Source: Bacteriovoracaceae bacterium (GTDB lineage: Bacteria; Bdellovibrionota; Bacteriovoracia; Bacteriovoracales; Bacteriovoracaceae). From it: a stretch of 64,000 nt of DNA. The translations under genes were made by a program, and so were the position numbers. How positions within the stretch are numbered: the first letter of the stretch is position 1; each line of letters opens with the position of its first letter. Shown one piece after another: positions 36,716 to 45,679 of this stretch. The DNA lies in NCBI GenBank assembly GCA_947377285.1, contig CANCFT010000015.1:18518-82517 (forward strand). The letters are read 5' to 3'. The notes under the pieces were generated by a model. It had not been told where the DNA came from, searched no databases, and worked only from the letters and a program-made list of their open reading frames with translations.

Positions 36716-37201
36716 ATGCATTTATCACCTTGGAAATCATCAAGTTCTGCCCCCGTTATTAATTCAAAAACAAGAGATGACTTTAAATCTTTTCATAATG
36801 AAATGAATCAACTTATAAATACATTTTTTAATAGAAATGAAATATCACTTCCTCAATCAATGGACTCAACGATTTTCCCAACAATTGATATAAAAGAAAA
36901 AGATAACAAATATCTTTTAGATGCTGATGTACCAGGAATGGCAGAAGAAGACTTAACAATAGATTTGAAAAATAATACTCTTATTCTTAAAGGTGAGAAA
37001 AAAAGTGAAATGGAGTCACATGATTCTGATTTTGTTTGTATAGAAAGATCATACGGTTCTTTCAGAAGAGAAATTCCATTTGATGAAGAGATTGACCAAG
37101 AAAATATTAAAGCAGAGCTTAAAGACGGTGTACTACACGTAGAACTTAATAAAAAAGAAAAAAGTAAATCTAATCATAAAAAAATACCTATAAAACATTA
37201 A
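36716..37201 (+). CDS. Hsp20-type small heat-shock protein
   Basis: Holdase chaperone of 161 residues. The alpha-crystallin domain runs from about residue 55: PTIDIKEKDNKYLLDADVPGM, LTIDLKNNTLILKGEKK, SYGSFRREIPFDEEID and LKDGVLHVELNKKE. The end IPIKH resembles the C-terminal IxI motif. AAGGAG precedes the ATG. It stands alone with a hairpin after it. In the 5' region TTTCA-AAA-TGAAA is present, but I see no clear heat-shock promoter. Confidence 0.93.
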   Translation: MHLSPWKSSSSAPVINSKTRDDFKSFHNEMNQLINTFFNRNEISLPQSMDSTIFPTIDIKEKDNKYLLDADVPGMAEEDLTIDLKNNTLILKGEKKSEMESHDSDFVCIERSYGSFRREIPFDEEIDQENIKAELKDGVLHVELNKKEKSKSNHKKIPIKH

Positions 37202-37205
37202 TAAG

Positions 37206-37242
37206 TTGTATGGGAAAAATAAAACTAATTTCTCCCATACAA
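37206..37242 (+). terminator. Hairpin after the Hsp20 gene
   Basis: Inverted repeat TTGTATGGGA / TCCCATACAA (10 bp) with a 17-base A-rich loop, five bases after the stop codon, followed by TTAAATTTT. The T run is interrupted, so confidence is moderate. Confidence 0.65.
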
Positions 37243-37340
37243 TTAAATTTTAAATCAATATTGTAATTCTTGAATTAAATAATTGCTAAGTAAATAAATC
37301 TTAGGTAAAATTAAAATATTTTATTCAAAGGAAATTTTAT

Positions 37341-37916
37341 ATGCAATCAAATGAAAAATTAAAAGAATCCAATAGTTCATTTATAACTCTTCCTAATGGG
37401 TTACCTGGAATTATAGGCCCTATGCGGGCCTATCCTGATACTGCAAAACCCCTAGATGAATTAACTGAACTTTTACTTTCTAAAGAAACATCAACATTTT
37501 CAAAAGCAGAAAGAGAGACTGTTGCAAGTTATGTCTCCTACCTCAACCAATGCGTCTTTTGTGCTGAGACTCATGCTGCTGTTGGAGACTATCATTTAGA
37601 CAAACCTGGCTTCAATAAAAAAGTCTGGGAAGATTTAAATACTGCCCCTGTGAGCGAGCGACTTCGTGCACTTCTACGATTGGCCAGTAAAGTCCAAAAA
37701 ACACCCTGTAAAGTCGTAAAAAGTGATATCGATACAGCATTAGAGCTCGGATCAACTCAGCAAGATATTCATGACACTGTTCTCATTGCTGCAGCTTTTT
37801 GCATGTTCAATCGTTATGTTGATGGACTTGGAACGCTCGCATTTCCGCCTGGAGATAAAGCTTATCAAGACATTGGAAAAAGACTTGGAAAAAGTGGATA
37901 TATATACAATCCATAG
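37341..37916 (+). CDS. AhpD-like peroxidase-related / carboxymuconolactone decarboxylase family protein
   Basis: A 191-residue helical protein. The active-site motif is LNQCVFCAETHAAVG near residue 75, a CxxC with the following His as in AhpD. RLRALLRLASKVQKTP and LIAAAFCMFNRYVDGLGT are further family segments of the peroxidase-related subgroup. It probably reduces peroxides with an unknown thiol donor. It stands alone after the Hsp20 gene, which suggests a stress setting, but it has its own AGG ribosome binding site. Confidence 0.88.
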   Translation: MQSNEKLKESNSSFITLPNGLPGIIGPMRAYPDTAKPLDELTELLLSKETSTFSKAERETVASYVSYLNQCVFCAETHAAVGDYHLDKPGFNKKVWEDLNTAPVSERLRALLRLASKVQKTPCKVVKSDIDTALELGSTQQDIHDTVLIAAAFCMFNRYVDGLGTLAFPPGDKAYQDIGKRLGKSGYIYNP

Positions 37917-37950
37917 TAACTAACTGATTTGAAAAAAAACCATCTAAAAA

Positions 37951-39477
37951 TTAATTTAAATGATTCACATATTCATGAAGTTTTTTTGATAACAAGTCGA
38001 GTTCATTAGAAGATTCTTTGACTTGCATAGCTTCTTTTTCAACAGATTTAATAGAATTAGAAATTTGCAATATATTCTTTGATATTCGATCAACCCCTTG
38101 ATCTGCACTAATAACAACACGATTAATTTCTTGAGTCGTTTTTGATTGCAAATTCACTGAAGATGAAATTGTATTTGAAAAATTATTTAGAGAATTAATG
38201 GTCTTACTTATTTCATCTATAGATTTCGTTGAAGCAATTGCTTTACATTGAATATCCTGAATAGTTTTATCTATTTCTTCAGTGGCCCGAGCGGTTTGTT
38301 TTGAAAGTTCTTTAACTTCATTGGCAACAACAGCAAATCCCTTTCCATTTTCCCCGGCCCTAGCGGCTTCTATTGTCGCATTTAAGGCAAGTAAATTAGT
38401 TTGTTGAGAAATAGTGTTTATTAATTTTGTCACATCTCCAACTTTATCAATAGAGCGTCTTAATTCACTAATTGTTTTTTCAGTATTTTTTGTTAATAAA
38501 ATTGCTTCATTTGATAAGACCATTGAATCAGCAGATATCTGAGTTATTCCTTGCATGGAATTCACAAGTTCATGCATACTTTTACTCAATTGAGATATTT
38601 CTAAATTAAGCACATTAGTTGAGTTATTCACACTGCTTGATTGCGAAAAAACATCTTCAATCGCAGTATTTAATTTTTTAGATAGTTGAAGTCCATCCTT
38701 TGATGAATGAGATAACTCTAATGAGGCATCTTCTAAATTTTTGATTAATTTTTCTTTATTACTTATTAAATTCCAATTAACCATAACTCCTAAAAAAATA
38801 TTTTGGTTATCATTTATTGCGGAAATAGATAATTCAATAACGTCAGAGTGAAGAATTATTTTTTTCACAATTGGAAAATGTGAAGGATCATTAAACAATG
38901 CCAAGAGTGAAGAGTCTTGAATAAACCAACTTATTGATTTATTTAAAAGTTCATCCACATTATCTGGAAGTTCAATTCCCAGTTTTTGAAAACTATTAAA
39001 TGATGCTAGATTTATGTATTCGAGATTTCCAGTAGGAGAAATCATTAAAGTATTTGTGGAAGATTTTTCTATCATCATTGAAATTCGCGCTACTTTTTCT
39101 TCATTTAACTTGGCCAGAGTCGTATCAATGGCCAGGATTATAATTTTACTCACTATTCCATCCGCATTTTTAATTGGATTATATGAAGCCGTAAAATAGA
39201 CTAAATTTTTATTTTTTCTATTTACTCTTTTAGCTTCTCTTAAAAAATGCAATCCATTTTTTAAATCAAGTAGAAAGTTTTTATATGAATCAGATTGGGC
39301 CACATCGGGAGGGGCCGTGACTCGATGGTGCTCACCGATGAGTTCACTTGGTGAAAAGCCCAAAAGATGACAATAAGCTTCATTGGCATCCATTATAATA
39401 CCATTTGGATCAAGCTCAATATAGGCAAATGTCTTTTTAAAAGATTCAATCATTTGTTCAGATAAATTAGTAAGCAT
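37951..39477 (-). CDS. Soluble PAS-domain methyl-accepting chemotaxis protein
   Basis: A 508-residue cytoplasmic receptor with no membrane helix. Residues about 8-120 are a PAS domain ([35 protein letters not shown]), followed by a second PAS-like part around 140-240 ([16 protein letters not shown]). The C-terminal signalling domain has the hairpin tip [35 protein letters not shown] 39477 is chosen, with GAGAAG upstream; a GTG two codons before is also in frame. It probably senses a cytoplasmic cue (redox, oxygen or ligand) and signals through CheA/CheW, which are not in this window. Confidence 0.92.
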   Translation of the reverse strand: MLTNLSEQMIESFKKTFAYIELDPNGIIMDANEAYCHLLGFSPSELIGEHHRVTAPPDVAQSDSYKNFLLDLKNGLHFLREAKRVNRKNKNLVYFTASYNPIKNADGIVSKIIILAIDTTLAKLNEEKVARISMMIEKSSTNTLMISPTGNLEYINLASFNSFQKLGIELPDNVDELLNKSISWFIQDSSLLALFNDPSHFPIVKKIILHSDVIELSISAINDNQNIFLGVMVNWNLISNKEKLIKNLEDASLELSHSSKDGLQLSKKLNTAIEDVFSQSSSVNNSTNVLNLEISQLSKSMHELVNSMQGITQISADSMVLSNEAILLTKNTEKTISELRRSIDKVGDVTKLINTISQQTNLLALNATIEAARAGENGKGFAVVANEVKELSKQTARATEEIDKTIQDIQCKAIASTKSIDEISKTINSLNNFSNTISSSVNLQSKTTQEINRVVISADQGVDRISKNILQISNSIKSVEKEAMQVKESSNELDLLSKKLHEYVNHLN

Positions 39478-39541
39478 TTTCACTTCTCAAAAGTATTATT
39501 ATCTGAATATTATAAATGAAATTATTGATTTTAAGTCAATT

Positions 39542-40102
39542 TTAAAAAGAAATTTTTCTTAAAAAGTGATTATCATAACCACCTGGGTGCTTAACTAGGT
39601 ATTTTTGATGATATTCTTCTGCTGGCCAAAACTTATTTGCAGCACTGATCTCAGTTTTCACTGGTGATTTCCATGCCTTTGATTTATCAACTTTTTCTTT
39701 AAAAGAGTTCGCATCATTTTTCTGTTTATCAGAATGATAAAAAATTGCTGACCTATATTGTGTCCCTGAATCATTACCTTGTCTATTTAAGGTCGTTGGA
39801 TCATGCATTTTAAAAAATAAATTTAATAATTCAGTATATGTTACAATTTTTGGGTCAAAAACAATCTCAACACTTTCAGCGTGTCCAGTATGCCCGTCAT
39901 GCATGTCTTCATATTTAGGATTGGATGTTGTCCCACCTGTATACCCGACGATAGTACTTACAACTCCAGGTATATTTCTAAAGAACTCTTCAGTTCCCCA
40001 AAAGCAACCAGCAGCGAATGTTGCTGTCTCAGTGATTGGCTTTGCAAAAACAATTGAAGATTGGACAACGCTTAGGAAAATGAACAGCAAAAATATTTTC
40101 AC
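39542..40102 (-). CDS. msrA: Exported peptide methionine-S-sulfoxide reductase
   Basis: Reduces methionine S-sulfoxide in proteins. The catalytic Cys is in FAAGCFWGTEEFF; GYTGGTTSNPKYEDMHDGHTGHAESVEI, NRQGNDSGTQYRSAIF and YHQKYLVKHPGGYDNH are all typical. The GTG at 40102 has AAGGA upstream and starts a signal peptide (KIFLLFIFLSVVQSSIVFA), so the enzyme is exported to the periplasm. An ATG 15 codons earlier is also in frame. It lacks a fused MsrB domain. Confidence 0.92.
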   Translation of the reverse strand: MKIFLLFIFLSVVQSSIVFAKPITETATFAAGCFWGTEEFFRNIPGVVSTIVGYTGGTTSNPKYEDMHDGHTGHAESVEIVFDPKIVTYTELLNLFFKMHDPTTLNRQGNDSGTQYRSAIFYHSDKQKNDANSFKEKVDKSKAWKSPVKTEISAANKFWPAEEYHQKYLVKHPGGYDNHFLRKISF

Positions 40103-40177
40103 AAAAAATCCTTGAAAAAAGATTAAATTCTTTAAGAATATTAACAATAAATCAAGAAATTTTCAATTTTTTAAAAA

Positions 40178-40702
40178 CTATTGAACTGATAAAGCATCAA
40201 GTATATAAACAGTGCGACATTTTTTAATTTCCATATATTTTTCTTTTGAATTAATTTTATAAAAATTTTGAAATTCAGCTGAGATCATATAATTTATTAA
40301 AACGGCTTCATCTGTATGTGGCGATAGTATAATCCGTTTTGCTTTTAATTTATTACTTTGCAAAAGGGTATCAAGAATTGTCTTAATAGTTAAACCTCCA
40401 ACGCCTGCTATGAGTACGTTGCCTTTGATTTCTTCATCAAGAGATTCAGCAGGAAGCACATGTAGATGGCAATTTATTTCATCTAGTCTCAAAAATGTTT
40501 GTTTTAAAAGTTGACTGAGGCGTTCCATAATCTGTGGAACTTGATCTACAAAATGAATATTAGAATATTCATTACTTTTTAAAGCACCAATTCCAACATA
40601 TCCATGATCACAACATATATCCCAAAAATCCTCACCTTTGAGTGTAAACTCTAAAAATAATTTCATCCGTATTGTCAGTTTAGGATTTTTTAATTTTTTC
40701 AT
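40178..40702 (-). CDS. TrmK-like tRNA (adenine-22-N1)-methyltransferase
   Basis: Class I SAM methyltransferase of about 174 residues. LKNPKLTIRMKLFLEF at the start, WDICCDHGYVGIGAL (SAM loop, with CC in place of GT in DIGTDHAYLP), VDQVPQIMERL and VLIAGVGGLTIKTILDTL are the order and spacing of TrmK. A start at ATG 40702 fits the family; a TTG at 40735 would overlap the upstream gene by 20 bases. TrmK is usual in Gram-positive bacteria, so the divergent sequence makes exact target uncertain. Confidence 0.75.
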   Translation of the reverse strand: MKKLKNPKLTIRMKLFLEFTLKGEDFWDICCDHGYVGIGALKSNEYSNIHFVDQVPQIMERLSQLLKQTFLRLDEINCHLHVLPAESLDEEIKGNVLIAGVGGLTIKTILDTLLQSNKLKAKRIILSPHTDEAVLINYMISAEFQNFYKINSKEKYMEIKKCRTVYILDALSVQ

Positions 40703-40715
40703 TTTAATACATATT

Positions 40716-42218
40716 TTACATTGGTGATTCAGCAAATATTGGAATGAGTATTGGCGATTTATCTCGATTTAATTTAGATGTTACTTTTGAGTAAGTTACA
40801 TACCCGATAGCTTGATCTATGACAACAAAAGCGTAACCCAATAATTTAATTTTAGAATTATTTTTTTTCATGGCCATTTGTTCAAAGAAAAGTAATGCTC
40901 CCAAATCAGCTTGAGTTTGGGCATTCCCTATTATTACTTCCCAGCTAGTATCCAAGGCAATTCTAGCATAATTATCATCTTTTTTAATCACAAAATTAAT
41001 AAGAGAAGAATCTTGAAGAGCTATATATCCACAGGCCATAAACCTGGCCTTAGTCGTCTTAAGAGAACTTGAGGCTCCTGTCATTAAAACAGTATCAAGC
41101 GCCATAAAACCGATATTTTGTAATACATCTTTATTGCTGAGTAAATTTTTTGCCATTAAAACTGGATTTGGATTTTGAATTTCATCAACACGTGCGTAAG
41201 CTTCAGAAGCTAACTGAATTCCCATGTTTAAACCAATATATTTCCATTGGCCGACAGCTCCAGTAAATACTTTATTGGCAGTTTGGATTAATTTACTCTT
41301 AATTACATATCCTCGAATTGTTGAATCGACATCCCTTTTCCAATTCAATAGGACAAATCTAGCTCCTACTTCTCCTGAAAACAGTTTACTTTCATTAAAA
41401 CGATTTGATTTTATTTTAAATTTTTGACTGATTTGCAAACGATGATTTTCAAAAATTGAAAGAGTTTTTTCGCAAATTAATTTAAAAAAACTTGTTTCAC
41501 TTATTAATTTTAAAGGAGTTGATAAAATCCGCGCTCCCCATTTTAGTAAGATGCCACCGGTTACCCAGCTGGCCACATCAATCGAGAGATATCCATATAA
41601 ATCTTTTTGTTCAAAATTTTTCATCTTTTCATTAAGTTGTTTATAACCATTAAGAATTAATTTCGTTTGAAATTCTATTTGAATTAAAGTTAAACTTGAT
41701 ATTGGGTTGTTTCTTTCCGTTTCAAGTCGTAAAGACATATCTTCTAAATTAATCCAATCTTTATAAAAATTTTCGTTGTTTTTTTCATAGGCATCTATTG
41801 ATAAGAAAAAATAACTCAAGAGTGAAGTAGAAATTGAAGAAAGATATAAGGTTGAAGTTGATTTGAAATGATCTAAAAGTAGATCCGATATTATATCTCT
41901 CCCAAATTGATCGTTACCTTCTTTTTGAACAACTTTTAACCCACTCTCCGTTAAAATAAACCAAGTATTTATTTTTCCACTTCCCAAAAGATCACGACCG
42001 TAACCTATTATCGGATTCATGTGATTCATAATTCTCGGTAAACCGGCAGATTCAATTTTAACTTCTAGCTCACCCTGGGAATTAGTCTTTGGAAGAAGTG
42101 ATAAATTGGCCGTTTCACCAAGTGAATCAACAATTTGAATTTCAAAACGTGAGGCAACTTCTGCGAATGCAAATGAATTTACAAAAAGAAAAATAAGAAT
42201 AATGATATTTTTGAACAT
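40716..42218 (-). CDS. Large exported protein, unknown
   Basis: A 500-residue protein with a clear signal peptide (KNIIILIFLFVNSFAFA). The chain is mostly helical, with several moderately hydrophobic stretches (YLSSISTSLLSYFFLSI, IDVASWVTGGILLKWGARIL, LGYAFVVIDQAIGYVTYS) that could be amphipathic or membrane-associated. No cysteine pairs or enzyme motif are seen. I recognise no family. It overlaps or directly precedes the TrmK-like gene. The gene is leftward and its 5' region shares the gap with the terminator of the fibre operon. Confidence 0.6.
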   Translation of the reverse strand: MFKNIIILIFLFVNSFAFAEVASRFEIQIVDSLGETANLSLLPKTNSQGELEVKIESAGLPRIMNHMNPIIGYGRDLLGSGKINTWFILTESGLKVVQKEGNDQFGRDIISDLLLDHFKSTSTLYLSSISTSLLSYFFLSIDAYEKNNENFYKDWINLEDMSLRLETERNNPISSLTLIQIEFQTKLILNGYKQLNEKMKNFEQKDLYGYLSIDVASWVTGGILLKWGARILSTPLKLISETSFFKLICEKTLSIFENHRLQISQKFKIKSNRFNESKLFSGEVGARFVLLNWKRDVDSTIRGYVIKSKLIQTANKVFTGAVGQWKYIGLNMGIQLASEAYARVDEIQNPNPVLMAKNLLSNKDVLQNIGFMALDTVLMTGASSSLKTTKARFMACGYIALQDSSLINFVIKKDDNYARIALDTSWEVIIGNAQTQADLGALLFFEQMAMKKNNSKIKLLGYAFVVIDQAIGYVTYSKVTSKLNRDKSPILIPIFAESPM

Positions 42219-42287
42219 ATGCTTAATGATCTAAGCAATAATAATGCCTTTGATAAGTATTTATAAGAACATGATAATTAAAGCAAA

Positions 42288-42310
42288 AACTGTCTAAAAT
42301 ATAGACAGTT
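42288..42310 (-). terminator. Terminator of the fibre operon
   Basis: Inverted repeat AACTGTCTA / TAGACAGTT (9 bp, loop AAATA). On the minus strand it is followed by TTTTTGCTTT, a good T tract, and it lies 31 bases after the fibre gene stop. Confidence 0.87.
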
Positions 42311-42340
42311 GATGATTTTTAACAAATTTAGAATAATTTC

Positions 42341-45300
42341 TTATTTACAAAAAATTGCGTTATTATCTCTTGAGCACAAATAAGATTTTATCAATGTATT
42401 TTCTTTTTTAAGATCCAAAATTTCTTTAGATTTATTAGCGCTTTCTATTTCAAGTTTTTCAACTTTGGTCTTCACTGAAGCTAATTCACGCTTATTATCT
42501 TTTGCCATTAATTTCAGTTCTTCAAACTCACCTTGCATAGTCTTGAACATTTGTAAATTCGCACTTATTTGTAGTTCTTGCTCTTTAATCGCCTCAATTA
42601 ATGGTGCAATCAAGGCAGGATAATTAACACTTAGAAAGCCCTGTTTATCTTCTAAAACAAGTTCTGGAAAAACGGCTTGAACATCTTGAGCAATAACTCC
42701 AATTTGTTTTCTATCCGTAAAATGTTTTTCTGGATAATCATCAATTGCCCAATCATAGCTGACTCCATTGATTTGAGTTATTTTTTTGATGCTATTTTTT
42801 AGTGGACTAATATTTCTCTTCCAACGACGATCTGACGATAATGCGACAGTTGCTGCTCGAACACTTCCACTGGCATTAATGTCCCCACCTTGTACATCTA
42901 GTTTATACGAAGGAGTAGTCGTTCCTATTCCCATATTTCCTGTATTCGTGACTCTTATTCTTTCAACTCCTGATCCGTCTGAAAAAATAATATGGTTAGA
43001 AAGTGTTTCACTACCGGCGCCTGTAAATGATCCAATATAAACATTGTTTGAGCCTGTTGTAATGGCCGAGCCAGCATTATACCCAACACCTATATTGTTA
43101 CTTCCTGTTGTTAACTTGAGTGCAAAATAACCAAGGGCCGAGTTATAGTATCCTGTCGCATTAGTCGTTAATGCTTGGGATCCAATTGCTGAGTTTCCAG
43201 TTCCAGTTGTGTTTGCAGTGAGTGCATGATCACCAACAGAACTATTATAAAAACCTGCTGTGTTAGCAGATAAAGCTCCGTATCCCATACCTAAATTATA
43301 TGATCCTGTTGTATTTCCAGCTAAAGCAAAACCACCAAATCCATTGTTCATAGTACCTGTTGTGTTTGATCTCAATGCTTGTGAACCTAAAGCATTGTTA
43401 GAGCTTCCAGAAGTATTAAGTTGTAAAGTAGAATGCCCAATGGCCGTATTTTCAACACCCGTATTGTTGGCCGCAGTTGTACTACCTCTAAGCGCATAGG
43501 CACCTAATGCGGTATTGTAAGAAACACTAGTCGTAGCTGTATTGTCTGCAAATCGCATCGAATTAAAACCAATTGCTGTTGATTCATTTTTCCCATTATT
43601 TGAATTAAGTGAATATGAACCAAGAGCTGAGTTTGAACTTCCTGTCGAATTATTATAAAGTGCAGTTGATCCAAATGCACTATTCCCACTTCCATTACTC
43701 GCATAATTCATTCCTGCATAACCCATGACTGTGTTATCACTTCCAGTTGTATTTCCCACCATTACCGAATAACCAACAACTGTATTATTAACACCTGTTG
43801 AATTGGCCTGAAGTGCAGTATTACCAATAGCAATATTTTGGTACCCAGTTGCCGTATTGTTAAAAGCACCTGGTCCAAAAAATAAATTTGAAGCAACACT
43901 TCCACGACCAATTGACAGACCATTGACTAGAATATCGCCAGCTACTTCTAACATTTTAGTTGGATTTGTAATTCCTATTCCTACATTTCCACTCGCACGA
44001 TAAATATTTCCACCAGATATTGTCCATTGACCAAAACTATCCACATAACCTTTATTAACTATTTCGTCAGCATTTACTGGTGTTGTGACTCCATTAATTG
44101 TTCCAACACTCAAAGTTCCACCAGTTTTATCGAGTTTAGTAGCTGCTAGTGAAGTTATTTGAGCTTGTAATTTTCCAAAGGCAGACAGGATAGAATCAGA
44201 AGCTATTAAAGCAGAATTTGTTGCAGTTGAAAGACCGGCAAGAGTTATCGAAATAATATTGTTTATTTGAGCTTGTAGTTTTCCAAATGCTGTTTGAACT
44301 GAATCGCTTGTGGCAATAGGTGCATTAGTTAATGTTGGTGCTGATATTGTCGAAGCAATTGACCTCGCGTTCGTAAAATAGAGATTTGTACCTTCAGTAA
44401 TTTCTGTAGATGTTAAATTAACTACCCCAGTAAGTGAATTAACAGATGTCACTCCTCCTGCTGCTGGAGTTACCCAGTTCAAGGTACCACTTCCATCCGT
44501 CGACAAAAATTGTCCAGCGGTTCCAGAAGTTAGGGGAAACATTAAAGTAAGATTACTTGCAAGTGCAGGATTAGCTTTTAGTGTGATGAAATTAGAGCCA
44601 CCTTTTAATATCATTTGAGTATTTACAATTAAATCCCCTGAAAGAGTTCCACCTGTAAGAGATAATTTTGTATTTAAGTTTGTCGAAACTTTATCAAAAG
44701 TTGTTCCATTATACATGGCCCAATCACCAACTTCAAAAGTGACTGCATTATAAACTCCGGCAGTTGAAACAATAAAATAATCTCCTACTTGAGGAGTGAC
44801 TGTACTAAGATCAGGTGTGTTAGTTATTGCATCCCATGTCCCAATATAAGCTTGTGAACTTGGTAAGCTCATTGGAACCCAAGTAGTCCCGTTAAATTTA
44901 AGAACTTGGCCAACTGTTGCTCCATTAGTGCTTAAATCCATATTAATAGTGAACGAAGATGTAGCGTTAGCATTAGACAATATTAGATCCATGACAGTGC
45001 CTGCAACAATCGTAACATTTGACATAGTATTAGCAATTAAAGAACTTGAACTTTGCGATTCAATTTGTAATGGAGATGTCACTCCACCAATTTTCATATC
45101 GAGCTGATTAACATTTGCCAAGTTTACACCAGAAAGAATAATTTGATTATTTATAATTTGTACATTTGATAAAGAAAATACTTTTGAACCAAATTGAGAA
45201 TCTATATCAGCAATTAAGTTCACAAAACTGGCGGACAGACAATTTGCTTCATTTAATGTAAGTTCTGCATTTTTTAAAGTTGAATCAACTATAAATTCAG

Positions 45301-45598
45301 TTAAAGAACCACAATATTGTTTTCCTTGTTGAGCAAGAGGACCTTCATAACTTACAACTTGAAATTCCCATCTCCCAAATGCAAAATCTGCAGAATCATT
45401 TGCATCTAATTTAATTAATGAATTTGAAGTTGCTGAAATAGCTCGTACAAAGCTTCCACCTTTAAGAGGTACCCCTGCTTGAATAGCAGAAACCTTTAAA
45501 GTAAAACTTTGTTTCACACTTTGTTTTTTCGAACATGCCGAAAAAAAAGTAATAAATAATAACAAGTAAATTAAAAAAGGGATTGTCGTTTTTTTCAT
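42341..45598 (-). CDS. Giant lipoprotein fibre with C-terminal S74 intramolecular chaperone (MAT-like)
   Basis: A 1085-residue surface fibre. The signal peptide ends in lipobox FSAC (Cys22). Residues about 25-235 form two or three beta-rich domains; 240-300 has the tail-fibre motif VGDYFIVSTAGVY...VGDWAMYNGTTF; 300-560 contains shaft-like parts with twice-repeated ITLAGLSTATNSALIAS-type units and KLQAQI; about 570-860 is a repeat array of the type N-x-A-x-G-x-x-A-L-x-x-N-x-T-G. The C-terminal S74 chaperone begins at LSSDRRWKRNISPL with catalytic-type Ser922 and Lys927, then IGVIAQDVQAVFPELV and a long coiled coil. Bdellovibrio mosaic adhesive trimer fibres have this design and bind prey; function here is inferred. 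Confidence 0.88.
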   Translation of the reverse strand: MKKTTIPFLIYLLLFITFFSACSKKQSVKQSFTLKVSAIQAGVPLKGGSFVRAISATSNSLIKLDANDSADFAFGRWEFQVVSYEGPLAQQGKQYCGSLTEFIVDSTLKNAELTLNEANCLSASFVNLIADIDSQFGSKVFSLSNVQIINNQIILSGVNLANVNQLDMKIGGVTSPLQIESQSSSSLIANTMSNVTIVAGTVMDLILSNANATSSFTINMDLSTNGATVGQVLKFNGTTWVPMSLPSSQAYIGTWDAITNTPDLSTVTPQVGDYFIVSTAGVYNAVTFEVGDWAMYNGTTFDKVSTNLNTKLSLTGGTLSGDLIVNTQMILKGGSNFITLKANPALASNLTLMFPLTSGTAGQFLSTDGSGTLNWVTPAAGGVTSVNSLTGVVNLTSTEITEGTNLYFTNARSIASTISAPTLTNAPIATSDSVQTAFGKLQAQINNIISITLAGLSTATNSALIASDSILSAFGKLQAQITSLAATKLDKTGGTLSVGTINGVTTPVNADEIVNKGYVDSFGQWTISGGNIYRASGNVGIGITNPTKMLEVAGDILVNGLSIGRGSVASNLFFGPGAFNNTATGYQNIAIGNTALQANSTGVNNTVVGYSVMVGNTTGSDNTVMGYAGMNYASNGSGNSAFGSTALYNNSTGSSNSALGSYSLNSNNGKNESTAIGFNSMRFADNTATTSVSYNTALGAYALRGSTTAANNTGVENTAIGHSTLQLNTSGSSNNALGSQALRSNTTGTMNNGFGGFALAGNTTGSYNLGMGYGALSANTAGFYNSSVGDHALTANTTGTGNSAIGSQALTTNATGYYNSALGYFALKLTTGSNNIGVGYNAGSAITTGSNNVYIGSFTGAGSETLSNHIIFSDGSGVERIRVTNTGNMGIGTTTPSYKLDVQGGDINASGSVRAATVALSSDRRWKRNISPLKNSIKKITQINGVSYDWAIDDYPEKHFTDRKQIGVIAQDVQAVFPELVLEDKQGFLSVNYPALIAPLIEAIKEQELQISANLQMFKTMQGEFEELKLMAKDNKRELASVKTKVEKLEIESANKSKEILDLKKENTLIKSYLCSRDNNAIFCK

Positions 45599-45679
45599 AT
45601 GATACTTTTCGGTTATTTGAGTTAAAATAAAATTGAAGTTATAAACATTTAATAATAAGGAAAAAATTGCCAGTACTTA

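Noticed and set aside
42786..43704. Open frames opposite or out of frame with the fibre repeats
   Set aside because: They follow from the repetitive base composition of the fibre gene; no starts with ribosome binding sites and no recognisable product.
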